Part shown: positions 20,030 to 29,695 of the stretch, piece by piece
Layout of the letters: the number at the start of each line of letters is the position of its first letter
Position numbering within the stretch: position 1 is the first letter of the stretch
Assembly: GCA_037349315.1 (NCBI GenBank)
Contig: JBAIAC010000271.1
Coordinates: forward strand, 124,001 to 188,000
Direction of reading: 5' to 3'
DNA from: Chelydra serpentina
Taxonomy: Eukaryota; Chordata; Testudines; Chelydridae
Length of the DNA stretch: 64,000 nt
Notes under the pieces: model-generated
The model's database searches: none
The model's input: only the letters and a program-made list of their open reading frames with translations
What the model was told of the DNA's origin: nothing
Position numbers and translations under genes: made by a program

Positions 20030-20420
20030 GCCCCTCCCCTCTCATCGCTCCGGGAAGTTCTGACGGCTGAGCCTGCTGCTCTGCTCCGGCAGCAAGGAGC
20101 AAATCACTGCCGGGGGATGCTGCTCCCCCACACGGGGAACATGGAGCTGGGGGGCGGAAGCTCCTTACAGTGGGGAGGCCACCAGAGTCCGAACTGTGCT
20201 GCCCCAATGACGCCCCTTTCCCCCAAGTACCTGCACTCACGCCACCCCTTCTCCCTGAGACCCCAACCCTACACCGCCCCATCTCCCTGAGACCCTGCCC
20301 CTCCCCTCCCCCTGGGGCCACACCCACAGAACGCCTCTTCCCCCAAGACTCTGCCTTATCCCCCCTCCATCCTTCGTCCGTACGGCTGGTAAAAAGTGGT
20401 GGGGGTCATGGCCCTCTAAA
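20030..20420 (-). repeat. Inverted copy of the flank of minisatellite 1
   Basis: On the minus strand this matches about 1000-1360, the sequence leading into minisatellite array 1. No array follows it here. Confidence 0.7.
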
Positions 20421-20500
20421 CCCCCCTGTTCCCCCGCACGGCGAACATGGAGGTACCACTGTGCTTTGAGAAAACAGCCCAGCCCTGCACACACAGAGCA

Positions 20501-20573
20501 TGCCAAAGCCGGGGGTTGGACCTGGGACCAATAGATCTTCAGTCTAACGGTCACCTGACTGAGCTACTTCAGC
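20501..20573 (-). pseudogene. tRNA-Phe(GAA)-like pseudogene
   Basis: The acceptor GCTGAAG/CTTTGGC pairs and loop CTGAAGA is intact. The D-stem partner reads GACC instead of GAGC, and the T-loop begins TCC, so the A- and B-boxes are weakened. Confidence 0.7.
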
Positions 20574-20711
20574 ACCTTTATGACTTTCCCTGTCCAGGTC
20601 ATTTCAGGCTCTGCTGTAGGAAAAGCCAGGGTGGGCTTGTGCACCCAGTTGGCCCACCTGGGTTTATTTCTTCTCTTGCTCTTTCTCAGCAAGGGGAAGG
20701 AAAATAAGCTC

Positions 20712-20801
20712 TCCTTCAAGCTGCAGTCACAAGGGCGACGTGAGGATGACTTCCTGAGCGCCGGTTCCAGACCTTTCCTCTACCAGCTGACACATCGAAC
20801 A
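20712..20801 (-). pseudogene. Intron-containing tRNA-Tyr-like copy, anticodon GGA
   Basis: It has the same 90-nt architecture as 13703, 18612 and 26243, with CTGGAA at the anticodon and a 17-nt intron. The D-stem partner is changed (GAGG) and the B-box is lost. It lies about 50 bp from minisatellite array 2. Confidence 0.7.
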
Positions 20802-20851
20802 GCTGCCGCCACTTTCTCCAGCTTTGCCACCCAGAATGAGAGGTGAGTCAC

Positions 20852-21805
20852 CCGGTGTCGCTGTTGCTCTCTGAGAGAGACGCTGTGGGCATTACCCCAC
20901 GTGGCCACCCGGTGTCACTGTCGCTCTCTGAGAGAGATGCTGTGTGCATTACCCCACGTGGCCACTCAGTGTCGCTGTTGCTCTCTGAGAGAGATGCTGT
21001 GTGCATTACCCCACGTGGCCACTCAGTGTCGCTGTTGCTCTCTGAGAGAGATGCTGTGTGCATTACCCCACGTGGCCACCCAGTGTCACTGTCGCTCTCT
21101 GAGAGAGACGCTGTGTGCATTACCCCACGTGGCCACCCAGTGTCGCTGTTGCTCTCTGAGAGACGCTGTGTGAATTACCCCACGTGGCCACCCAGTGTCA
21201 CTGTTGCTCTCTGAGAGAGACGCTGTGTGCATTACCCCACGTGGCCACCCAGTGTCACTGTTGCTCTCTGAGAGAGATGCTGTGTGCATTACCCCACGTG
21301 GCCACCCGGTGTCGCTGTTGCTCTCTGAGAGAGACGCTGTGTGCATTACCCCACGTGGCCACCCGGTGTCACTGTTGCTCTCTGAGAGAGATGCTGTGTG
21401 CATTACCCCACGTGGCCACCCAGTGTCACTGTCACTCTCTGAGAGAGATGCTGTGTGCATTACCCCACGTGGCCACCCGGTGTCACTGTCGCTCTCTGAG
21501 AGACGCTGTGTGAATTACCCCACGTGGCCACCCAGTGTCACTGTTGCTCTCTGAGAGAGACGCTGTGTGCATTACCCCACGTGGCCACCCGGTGTCACTG
21601 TTGCTCTCTGAGAGAGACGCTGTGTGCGTTACCCCACGTGGCCACCCGGTGTCACTGTTGCTCTGAGAGAGACGCTGTGTGCGTTACCCCACGTGGCCAC
21701 CCGGTGTCACTGTTGCTCTCTGAGAGAGACGCTGTGTGCATTACCCCACGTGGCCACCCGGTGTCACTGTTGCTCTCTCAGAGAGATGCTGTGTGCATTA
21801 CCCAG
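20852..21805 (+). repeat. 57-bp minisatellite, array 2 (about 17 units)
   Basis: The same unit as array 1. A few units are about 4 bp shorter (missing GAGA or a similar block, for example near 21160 and 21500), so no reading frame spans the array. All 16 full E-boxes read CACGTG. The array ends directly at a SINE on the minus strand. Confidence 0.95.
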
Positions 21806-21985
21806 GTGGAGAGATGCCTCTCTCATAGAGCTGAAAGGACTTTGAGCCCTGCTTTCACTGGCAGGACCAAGTACTGCCCCCTGACAGATTTTTGCCCCAG
21901 ATCCCTAAATGGCCCCCTCAAGGATTGAACTCACAACCCTGGGTTTAGCAGACCAATGCTTAAACCACTGAGCTATTCCTCCCTC
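21806..21985 (-). mobile_element. Turtle tRNA-derived SINE, alternative tail
   Basis: On the minus strand the head reads GGGAGGAATAGCTCAGTGG, followed by the common body and a tail with GGTCCTGCCAGTGAAAGC. That tail differs from the copies at 3821 and 36611, indicating another subfamily. It abuts the last, incomplete unit of minisatellite array 2. Confidence 0.85.
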
Positions 21986-22324
21986 CTGACCTATAGCATA
22001 AATCATGGCCCCTGACCTGTACCATAAATACCCCAGATTGAATCTTGGGGGTGTGGAAGCCTGGAGGTCCCTCAGCACCATCTGCTGTGTGGGGTGGTGG
22101 AAAGCTCCAAAGGGCCCATTGTACCCCTGGGGAGGGGGAAGCCCCAGGTGCCCGCTCCCACTCTGGCCTCTGCAGGGGAAGCCCGGGGGGGCCTGTGGGG
22201 CTGGGCTCTGCTGGGTGTTTATTCCTTCCTGTCATCGCTGTGGAAGTGCAAACAGAGAATTTGCTCCTCTTTTCTATGCGGAACAAAAGAAGGCGGCTGA
22301 ATCATTTCCAGGGCTGTAAGTAAT

Positions 22325-22328
22325 AAAA
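22325..22328 (-). terminator. Pol III T4 terminator of initiator tRNA-Met
   Basis: AAAA on the plus strand (TTTT transcribed) lies 8 nt beyond the tRNA 3' end at 22336. Confidence 0.65.
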
Positions 22329-22335
22329 GAGAAAC

Positions 22336-22407
22336 TAGCAGAGGATGGTTTCGATCCATCGACCTTTGGGTTATGGGCCCAGCACGCTTCCGCTGCGCCA
22401 CTCTGCT
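22336..22407 (-). tRNA. Initiator tRNA-Met (anticodon CAT)
   Basis: A 72-nt initiator with A1-T72, the three stacked G-C pairs at the end of the anticodon stem, loop CCCATAA (CAT at 22373-22375), and the initiator-specific T-loop ATCGAAA. The D-loop has GGAA as in the mammalian gene. The only flaw seen is a C-A mismatch at the outer anticodon-stem pair. Its flanks differ from those of the other iMet copies here. Confidence 0.92.
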
Positions 22408-22444
22408 CTATAGGAAAGCTGCTTGGAGGATCTATTCCCCCACA

Positions 22445-22475
22445 AGCAGAGTGGCGCAGAAGTCCTGGAGCATTG
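22445..22475 (+). pseudogene. Initiator tRNA-Met 5' fragment
   Basis: AGCAGAGTGGCGCAGAAG matches the first 18 or so bases of initiator tRNA-Met and then diverges. It lies close to and opposite the iMet at 22336. Confidence 0.45.
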
Positions 22476-22779
22476 TTTTGGGCATGTGGAGTAGGCAGCA
22501 CAGAGGTGCAGCCTCACCACCGAGTCTGTTTCCCAGGAGAGGAGATGGGGCTGCAGGGTGATCTCCCACCTCCTTGAATCCAGTAAACTGTGCTCCCCAC
22601 TGTCATGCTGGAGCCTCTGCATTTCTTTATTGACAAATAACATTGTCAGAATTTTAAAATCTTGTGCACAGAATTGTATTTGTTTTGGTGCAGAATCTCC
22701 TGAGGAGTGAAACCTACTCAGGGAACCTCCTTGCAGTGTCACTGCTCGGTGACCCACTCAGCCTCACACCCGTGCACAG

Positions 22780-23374
22780 AGAGCGGGCGTGGCTACACTT
22801 GCGCGGGATAGCGCAATAAAGCCGCCAAGAGCGCTCTACCTTACTCCCCGTCCACACGGGCACGGCACGTAGAGCGCTCTGACTCCGCGGCTGGAGCACG
22901 CCGGGGACTCCACCTCCCCGAGAGGAACAACGCTTGTTGCGCTCTCGCTGGAGCGCCACGGTGCCAGTGTGGACACCTAATGCGCTCCGATTGGCCTCCG
23001 GACGCGTCCCACAATGCCTGGTCTAGCCACTCTGGTCATCACTTTTGACTTCTGCTGCCCTGTCCTCAGGTGACCAACCGTCAGACCCGCCCTTTAAATC
23101 CCCTTCCTGTTTGCTCAGCCAGGCGTGGAGAGCTCTCAGCGCATCTTCCCAGGTGACCATGCCTCCACGCGCCAGGCGATCCCCAGTATGGAGCAATGGT
23201 GAGGTGCTGGATCTCCTCAGTGTTTGGGGGGAGGAAGCTGTCCAGTCCCAGCTGCGCTCCAGCCGTAGGAATTACGATACCTTCAGGCACATATCAAGGG
23301 ATGGTGGTAACCCCATGCCGCTTATTCGTTCCTCACAGGCCTGTTTTGCTGCTTCAAAACCACAGAGACACTGA
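22780..23374 (+). pseudogene. PIF/Harbinger-type element with Myb/SANT-like ORF fragment
   Basis: From the ATG at 23159 the frame reads MPPRARRSPVWSNGEVLDLL followed by a Trp- and Arg-rich segment (VWGEEAVQSQLRSSRRNYDT). This is the start of the Myb/SANT-like DNA-binding proteins encoded by PIF/Harbinger transposons and their domesticated relatives. The frame then degenerates and stops at 23374, so only about 50 residues of the domain remain. The upstream CpG-rich sequence with repeated AGCGCTCT is probably the element's 5' end. Confidence 0.7.
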
Positions 23375-23491
23375 CCAGCAGCTGGTTTGCCGGGGCCCCC
23401 ACCCAGCCCCCTGCACCGCTCCCTGCCAGGGCCAGAGCTCGCAAGGCACCAGCCTGGAGCCAGGGCCGCTGGGTGCTGCTTACGAAAAGCC

Positions 23492-23562
23492 AGCAGAGGG
23501 ACCCAGGGGAACTGTGCTGTGCCCATAACACAGAGGTGGATTAATCAAACCCTCTTCTGCGA
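23492..23562 (+). pseudogene. Initiator tRNA-Met-like, heavily diverged
   Basis: The start AGCAGAGGGA, the loop GCCCATAAC and the end CTCTTCTGCGA are initiator-like, but stems and T-loop (ATTAATC) are altered. The inverted partner is at 58346-58416. Confidence 0.65.
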
Positions 23563-24164
23563 GCACCGGGCCTCCCGCTTCCTACCCTGGGCCTGCAAGT
23601 GAGGGGGCGGCTTGCACAGCGCCAAGAGTCTCACCTGTGAGGCAGGAGGCGGCTGACGCCCGCAGCCTGCTGGGGAGCTCCCAGAAGTGATTAAGGGACA
23701 GAGACTCCTAAGTGCCCAGAGTAACTAGGGTTTGGGGTTCACAAGGCCGGTAAGGGGGTCGCTATGTCGGCCTTGTAACCCTGGGTGTCAGGTCGCTGTG
23801 CAGCTTTGATCTAGAGCTCTGATCCCAACGACCGACCAGCAGCCCAGAGCCTCACCCTGGGTCTGCCCCACCTGGTTACTCCTCATAGACTGACCTGACC
23901 CCGCTTCCAGCCCTGGATTTGCCCCCTAATCACCCTACTGCCACTCAGAGCCACAGCCGTGGGGGTGCTGACGGAGGGAGGGGTGACTCTGGGATGGGGT
24001 TCTCCTCTAAAGATGGCTGGCAGAAAGGTGGGGCTCAGCTCTGTCAGTGACCTGACATGGGATGTCGACATTTCTGTAAGTCTCATAAAGGGAGCATTTT
24101 GCTTCCAAGCAAATGTGAGGAATGTGCAATTATGAGAGAGAATTTCCATCCCTCCATTTGTCAC
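23563..24164. repeat. Inverted duplicate of 57890-58345
   Basis: Much of this stretch is mirrored beside the iMet-like copy at 58346. No gene is supported. The frames in the two copies do not agree. Confidence 0.65.
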
Positions 24165-24237
24165 ATCCCAGTGGCCTAATGGGTAAGGCATTGGCTTCCT
24201 AAGCCAGGGATTGTGGGTTCAAGTCCCATCTGGAGTC
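24165..24237 (+). tRNA. tRNA-Arg (anticodon CCT)
   Basis: A 73-nt tRNA with anticodon CCT at 24198-24200 in loop TTCCTAA. The D-arm TGGCCTAATGGG and B-box GGTTCAAGTCC are intact, and the anticodon and T-stems pair. The acceptor ATCCCAG/CTGGAGT has one mismatch and starts with A rather than G. No T4 run follows closely. It may be functional or slightly decayed. Confidence 0.82.
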
Positions 24238-24469
24238 CAAAACTATGTTCTTTCTGTGCATTGCAAAGAAACCTTGGTCTTCTTTTCACCAAGGAAGCTG
24301 GGAGATGTTTGAACACAAAGTACTGGGTCTCGGGAACAATCCCCCAGAAATGTCATCTTCCACTCAACAAATGCTTTCTACATCCATCAGTAGCAAACAC
24401 TTAACACTAGTGTTTGTCTGAGAAGAGAGTGAAGGGGAGTGTTTACTCCGACACGACAATGAACGAAAC

Positions 24470-24593
24470 AGATAGATGAAGTGGACTGTAGTGCACGAAA
24501 GCTTATGCTGAAATAAATGTGTTAATCTCTAAGGTGCCACAAATACTCCTGTTGTTTTGCTGACACAGACTAACACGGCTGCTACTCTGAAAC
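24470..24593 (+). mobile_element. Penelope-like element terminal fragment
   Basis: The phrase CACGAAAGCTTATGCTGAAA, followed by 'tctaaggtgccac' and ending 'actaacacggctgctactc', is the conserved terminal region of vertebrate Penelope-like retroelements, related to the ends seen at 26668 and 52180. Confidence 0.7.
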
Positions 24594-25088
24594 CAGAAAG
24601 AGCAAGGCCGTTCTGAAAGAGAATGGATCTGTCTGGAGACAAAGCAGATTCTGAGAATGAGCAACGGTGTGAAAAGAAGAGCTTCAAATGTGTGTTAGGT
24701 GTTAGTTAGGTCGGTCTGGCAAATTTAAAGAACATCCCAATGCCCGTAGCGTGATGCGGACACTGGCTGTTTCTGATCTTTTACTGAGAGCTCATTGAGA
24801 AATATTTTCCTTAATGATGTTATCGAATATCGGGCGGGCTGTGAAGGCTCCATTCTTCCTGCTTTCGCCCTCACTCCCGACCCTCAGCCCCTTCTATCAG
24901 CCCTGAGCTCCCCAGTCACCGCTGGGACAGGAGGCCCTCACCACGCACAGGCCTGCCTCTTGCCTTCAGCCCAGGCAGCCAGAGGGGCCGGGGAGCTCCC
25001 TGGCAGTCCGACACCTCAGCCACCTCTTGCCTTATGGGCTAGGCTCTCGGCGCTCTGCTGGTCGCCCCCTCGCTTGCAGGCCCAGAGC

Positions 25089-25093
25089 AAAAA
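25089..25093 (-). terminator. Pol III T5 terminator of initiator tRNA-Met
   Basis: AAAAA on the plus strand lies about 17 nt beyond the tRNA 3' end. The same run at the same distance is kept beside 13429, 34319 and 53266. Confidence 0.65.
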
Positions 25094-25109
25094 GAAACAA
25101 GCACCTGCC

Positions 25110-25181
25110 TAGCAGAGGATGGTTTCGATCCATCGACCTCTGGGTTATGGGCCCAGCACGCTGCCGCTGCGCCACTCTGCT
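25110..25181 (-). tRNA. Initiator tRNA-Met (anticodon CAT)
   Basis: A 72-nt initiator with every stem paired, A1-T72, stem CTGGG/CCCAG, CAT at 25147-25149 and T-loop ATCGAAA. It differs from the mammalian sequence only in the D-loop (GGCA for GGAA). A T5 terminator follows. It is the least altered member of the long-flank iMet family here. Confidence 0.96.
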
Positions 25182-25989
25182 GAGTCTCTGCCTCCAGCAT
25201 CCAGCACCCAGCCTCCAGCATCCACACTAGCGCCTTGCGAGCGCTGGCGCTGGCCAGCAGAGATCTCAGCCACAATGCCCCAGATGGGCAAACGCTGTGG
25301 GCTCCTGAAGCCTCTGCCCCCCTATGGATCCCCCCTAACCCTTCACGCTGCTCCTGTCTGTAGAATGGGAATGGGGCGGAGACAGTGCAGGAGCCTCTGG
25401 GGACACAGATCTGAGGCTTGGGGAGAGACAGATTGTCTGAGATGTCAGAGCTCTGTGACCCTGCAGCCACCCCCAAAATCAGGGGCCTGTTCCAGCCCTG
25501 AGTCTGGGCTCCCAGGATCCCTCCCACAGAGCAGGGTGCCCACAGAATACAGCCTGGAAATAGGCATGTAACACTTACTCCTGCCCTCCCTGACAGGGCC
25601 TCCCCTAGACCAAATGACACCCCAGGAAAAAGCTTCTTCTCTGACATATGTTAAAATTCTAAATACCTTATTTCTTATTGCATTTGTAGCTCATTTTATG
25701 ATTTTCATGCACAATTTAGATGCATGATTTTCTCTATCATAGAAGACGCTAAATGTGCATGCCAGGATCTGTAAATCTGTATTCTTCATTCCATATATGA
25801 ACAAATAAAATAAAATCATTTAAACTAAGCACATAGAAAATTTTAATTTTAACTGTTACTGAAATGTACTAACATCTGGAATTTCAGCTTGCCTCCATGG
25901 GCCGCTCGCAATGACGTTCTTTTTGTGTGCCATGGCTGACAAAAACATCCCGGACAGAGGCTGAGCAGGCCAAAAGGTGACCTGTAGGG
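25182..25989. other. Cassette flank and AT-rich spacer
   Basis: Up to 25640 this is the duplicated iMet cassette. Then comes about 220 bp of AT-rich sequence (mirrored at 52620-52800), followed by the Phe cassette flank. No gene was seen. Confidence 0.55.
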
Positions 25990-26062
25990 GCCGAAGTAGC
26001 TCAGTTGGGAGAGCGTTAGACTGAAGATCTAAAGGTCCCTGGTTCAATCCCGGGCTTCGGCA
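25990..26062 (+). tRNA. tRNA-Phe (anticodon GAA)
   Basis: An intact 73-nt tRNA: acceptor GCCGAAG/CTTCGGC fully paired, anticodon GAA at 26023-26025, T-stem CCTGG/CCGGG with one wobble, B-box GGTTCAATCCC. It is the only intact member of six Phe-like sequences in the window. A T4 run occurs about 36 nt downstream (26098-26101). Confidence 0.96.
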
Positions 26063-26242
26063 TGCTCTTTGGTCCCTTTGTGTGCAGGGGTGGCCTGTTT
26101 TCTCGAAGCGCAGTGGTACCTCTACCCACCACGAGTCCCTCATTTCAGGCTCCCCAGCAGGGAAAGACAGTGGGGGCTTGTGCCCACCTGGGCTTTCCTT
26201 CTTCTCTTGCTCTTCCTCAGCAAGGGGAAGGAAAAGAAGCTC

Positions 26243-26332
26243 TCCTTCAAGCTGCAGTCACAAGGGCAAGAGAAGTTTGACATCCTGAGCTCCGGCTCCA
26301 GTCCTTTGCTCTACCAGTTGATCTCTCGAAGG
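26243..26332 (-). pseudogene. Intron-containing tRNA-Tyr-like copy, anticodon GGA
   Basis: A 90-nt copy in which the acceptor CCTTCGA/TTGAAGG is fully paired. The 5' side of the anticodon stem (AAGGAC) is closest to real tRNA-Tyr, but the loop reads CTGGAG and the T-arm is lost. It is paired with the intact tRNA-Phe at 25990. Confidence 0.75.
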
Positions 26333-26616
26333 GCTGAGGCCACTTTCTCCCGGTTTGCCCATCGGTGTGTGCCACTAGTTTTTTCTTTTCAGGACTTGGG
26401 CTTTCCTAGGAAGGGCCATTTACTGCCTGGGACTGAAGAGGCAACTTCCTCACATGCCCACTGGCCTCACAGTTGGGAGGAAGAAAGGCTTCTGGGTGCC
26501 GACTTGTTGAGCAAATGCAGGGCTGGCCAGAGAGATCTTGAGCAAGGGAGGCAAAAAATTGTCCGCCTGGGCTCTGCTACACTGGACGTCAGACAAACGC
26601 AAGGTGCTCTCCTCTG

Positions 26617-26658
26617 GGTCCCATGGTGTAAGGGCAGCACTCAGGGCTTTCAACCTTG
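26617..26658 (+). pseudogene. tRNA-Gln fragment cut by an insertion
   Basis: GGTCCCATGGTGTAAGGGC through CTTTCAACC is the 5' two-thirds of a Gln copy. The sequence is then interrupted by the element at 26668. The 3' third is not recovered on the far side. Confidence 0.7.
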
Positions 26659-26667
26659 CATTTAAAG

Positions 26668-26842
26668 TATCAGAGGAGTAGCCGTGTTAGTCTGGATCTG
26701 TAGAAGCGACAAAGGGTCCTGTGGCACCTTATAGACTAACAGTGCTTCCACTGCTTGCATCCAAAGAAGTGGGTATTGACCCACGAAAGCTTATGCTTCA
26801 ATACCTCTGTTAGTCTATAAGGTGCCACAGGACCCTTTGAAT
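26668..26842. mobile_element. Palindromic Penelope-like end element, 9-bp duplication
   Basis: A 175-bp element whose halves are inverted copies (CTTATAGACTAACAG against CTGTTAGTCTATAAG) around a short centre. It is flanked by the direct repeat CATTTAAAG at 26659-26667 and 26843-26851. It matches terminal sequence of Penelope-like elements and has no coding capacity. It disrupts the tRNA-Gln copy. Confidence 0.75.
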
Positions 26843-26851
26843 CATTTAAAG

Positions 26852-27948
26852 GATTTCCCAGGAAGGTCTTTTCTGTGGAGAAGAAAGAGATCCCAGAAAG
26901 GGAGCCCGACAGATCCAGGAGCTCCTGGTTCCTAGAAAGGCTCTTCAGCCAGCTCTTCGGAAAGGTCGCTCTCTAGAGACCTGGCAAGAACCATAGCCGA
27001 TGCTCGCTGAGAAAGAGACGCCAAACCAGAGCTCTCCACGGCCTGCAGACATGCAGCTATTAGGAGCTCTGGGCACAGAGAGGCCCCTGCTAGCGGAAAA
27101 AGGCTTTGGCAGAGAGTGACACTCAGGACCTCACAGTAGCACCCGGGACCCCCATATTCCCAGCGGTGCTGTGATTCTGATCTGCTTTGGACAAAGCATG
27201 ACTGTGAGGTATTGCTTAAAACGTCTTGATCCATTGACCATGACTCTCCTGTTGGGTTGTAGGGACTATCATGGTATGTGACGTTACAAAGTATTGCTCT
27301 CTGTTCCTTACTGAAATGTGGGGAGCGTGGGAAAGGCCTGCAGTTAGCTTTTCAGTATGAACAAAGGAGCAGCCGACATCAGGATCCTACGAGACCAAGT
27401 GTTGGTGGCCCATCAAGAAGAATCCACTCTCCCAGAGACGTCTCAGCGAGGGCACGGTACACAGTGGGAGCTACCTGACCCCCACGTCCCAGCATGGGTC
27501 TTTCTAGCATCCAGAGAGAAAATATAAAGGAGGATTGATGACACCACCACATGGCATCAACCTCCCCGATCTCAACACCTGGAAGATCGTCCAGAAGACA
27601 AAGACTTTGAACTGGGGAGATTAGTCCCAGGCTGAGAGGCAATTCAGCCTGAGTCAGGAGAAGTTGGGCAGCAGAGGCTCTGAGACATTGAGGGGAAGCC
27701 CATGGGTGTCCCAGTGTTGGCCAGGGTTTGTACAGCACCGAGCACAATAGAGGGTCCCAATCTCAGTCATGGTCTGTGCAGCACCTGGGATCCCCCCCCC
27801 CAATCTCTGTTTCCTGATCACAGGCACTGGGAATGGATAGAAGGAAAACTTTGGTACCTCAAAGATTAATGCAGCCCTGCGCCTGTCCCTGCTGGGTGGC
27901 GCTGCTGCTCTCATAAGTAGTTGGCTTGGACTAGCTAACCAGTGCCAG
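26852..27948. other. Spacer, with an L2-like tail near 27700-27790
   Basis: No gene was seen. 'Ggtttgtacagcaccgagcacaata' resembles the 3' tail of L2-type LINEs. The rest is unremarkable. Confidence 0.45.
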
Positions 27949-28021
27949 TCCCATATGGTCTAGTGGTCAGGCTTCCTGGTCTTTCACCCAAGTGGCCTGG
28001 GTTCAATTCCCGGTGTGGGAA
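27949..28021 (+). tRNA. tRNA-Glu (anticodon TTC) with 8-nt anticodon loop
   Basis: The acceptor TCCCATA/TGTGGGA pairs and the D-arm and B-box (GGTTCAATTCC) are standard for tRNA-Glu. The anticodon region reads CCTGG-TCTTTCAC-CCAAG, one base longer than the usual 7-nt loop, with TTC at 27983-27985, and the stem has a mismatch. Such a loop could cause frameshifting or block use. A T5 terminator lies at 28025-28029. Confidence 0.8.
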
Positions 28022-28639
28022 CAGTTTTTGCTGAGAGAGGAGGCAGGCCATAAAAGGAACGGCGAGGGATCGTGTCAGCAGGGGAGATGGACAGTGTATG
28101 GAGGGCATCACAGAAGTGGGGGTGGGGGGCAGAGGTCTGGGGGGAGATCAGGGATGGATCCCAGCAGTGTGGGAAGTGGGCAGCATGGAGAGCACAGGCC
28201 TGGCACGGGGACTGGGGAGAGTGAACGTGTCCCTCTAAACTCACCAACAGCAGAGTAGGCAGGCTGGGAAGAAGGACGTATTTGTTGGTCAATGTCAATT
28301 ACTGTGTAAACACACAACCCGATGGCAAAATATTTCCATTGATAATCATCAAAACTGACAGATGGGGAAAGTAAGAAACATGCTGCTTGAGAACATCTCC
28401 TATTCTCATCCTATGGGGTTCCCTTCCGCCTTCGGCACCACCATGTGGGTGTTTCATTTCCCTCCTCGTTTTCACACAGAGACACAAGTTCCTTTGCACG
28501 GATACATGAACAGCAAAATCTTCCTGTGTCCCAGGGTGAGGAAAGAAAGGAGCCACCAACCCCCTGGCAAAGCTCAGTGCCCCAGAGAAAACCTGCCCCC
28601 TACTATTGCAATCACTGATGTACTGGGGATATGATGGGA
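28022..28639. other. Spacer, no gene seen
   Basis: Mixed sequence with no recognised gene or repeat. It leads into the tRNA-Ser cassette flank at 28640-28889. Confidence 0.5.
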
Positions 28640-28889
28640 AAGGGACTGTCTGAATTATCAAGGCAGGAAACGGACAACAATCTACAGCAGCGTCATTAAC
28701 CACAAACACACTCTCATCATGCTCCAGCCAGCAGGGAAATGAGCAGGAATTCTTGCTGTTCAGCCATGGACACACTTACACAATGGCACGGCAGTGAGTG
28801 TGTTGTGGAAGCTGATTTGAGAAAACAATTGGAAACGATCACTCAGTGAGAACAGAACTAGAGTGTAGTGAGAAAAGTACATAACGCAA

Positions 28890-28971
28890 GTAGTTGTGGC
28901 CGAGTGGTTAAGGTGATGGACTAGGAATCCATTGGGGTTTCCTTGCACAGGTTCAAATCCTGCCAACTACA
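28890..28971 (+). tRNA. tRNA-Ser body with proline anticodon (AGG)
   Basis: An 82-nt class II body almost identical to the Ser(AGA) copy at 8878, but with loop CTAGGAA, so the anticodon at 28923-28925 is AGG, which reads proline CCN codons. The acceptor is fully paired and the long variable arm, SerRS's main determinant, is kept with a weaker stem. The discriminator is A instead of the G preferred by vertebrate SerRS, and one T-stem pair is A-C. No T4 run follows within 40 nt. Charging with serine and decoding of proline codons is therefore possible but unproven. Confidence 0.8.
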
Positions 28972-29036
28972 GAGGAACTTGTGGTTCTTTAGTTTCAGTG
29001 CCTGAGCATCCTTTGTGCCAAGGGGAGCTCGGTCTT

Positions 29037-29672
29037 GTCTCTCTGAGAGAGACGCTGTGTGCGTTACCCCACGTGGCCACCCGGTGTCACTGTTGCTCTC
29101 TGAGAGAGACGCTGTGTGCATTACCCCACGTGGCCACCCGGTGTCACTGTTGCTCTCTGAGAGAGACGCTGTGTGCATTACCCCACGTGGACACCCGGTG
29201 TCACTGTTGCTCTCTGAGATAGACGCTGTGTGCATTACCCCACGTGGCACCCGGTGTCACTGTTGCTCTCTGAGAGAGACGCTGTGTGCATTACCCCACG
29301 TGGACACCCGGTGTCACTGTTGCTCTCTGAGATAGACGCTGTGTGCATTACCCCACGTGGCCACCCAGTGTCACTGTTGCTCTCTGAGAGAGACGCTGTG
29401 TGCGTTACCCCACGTGGCCACCCGGTGTCACTGTCGCTCTCTGAGAGAGACGCTGTGTGCATTACCCCACGTGGCACCCGGTGTCACTGTTGCTCTCTGA
29501 GAGAGACGCTGTGTGCATTACCCCACGTGGACACCCGGTGTCACTGTTGCTCTCTGAGAGAGACGCTGTGTGCATTACCCCACGTGGCCACCCAGTGTCA
29601 CTGTTGCTCTCTGAGAGAGACGCTGTGTGCGTTACCCCACGTGGCCACCCGGTGTCACTGTTGCTCTCTGAG
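29037..29672 (+). repeat. 57-bp minisatellite, array 3 (about 11 units)
   Basis: Eleven units, all with CACGTG. A few have 'gtggacacc' or lack one C in 'gtggccaccc' (for example near 29245 and 29470). It fills the space between the Ser(AGG) body and the Val(GAC)-like copy. Its left junction falls at 'cttgtct', at the point where the first Ser cassette (near 395) continues without an array. Confidence 0.95.
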
Positions 29673-29695
29673 GGGAGGGGCAGATCCCTGTTGCA

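Larger units (their letters stand above)
24900..25640. repeat. iMet cassette, inverted duplicate of 52780-53510
   Basis: The cassette carries the iMet flank (also at 13080-13620 and 34180-34720) plus an extra segment (25320-25640) mirrored at 52780-53110. Only the tRNA inside is a gene. Confidence 0.7.

Noticed and set aside
20852..21805. CRISPR-like or structured repeat array
   Set aside because: The units are directly tandem with no unique spacers, and the genome is vertebrate. It is a minisatellite.
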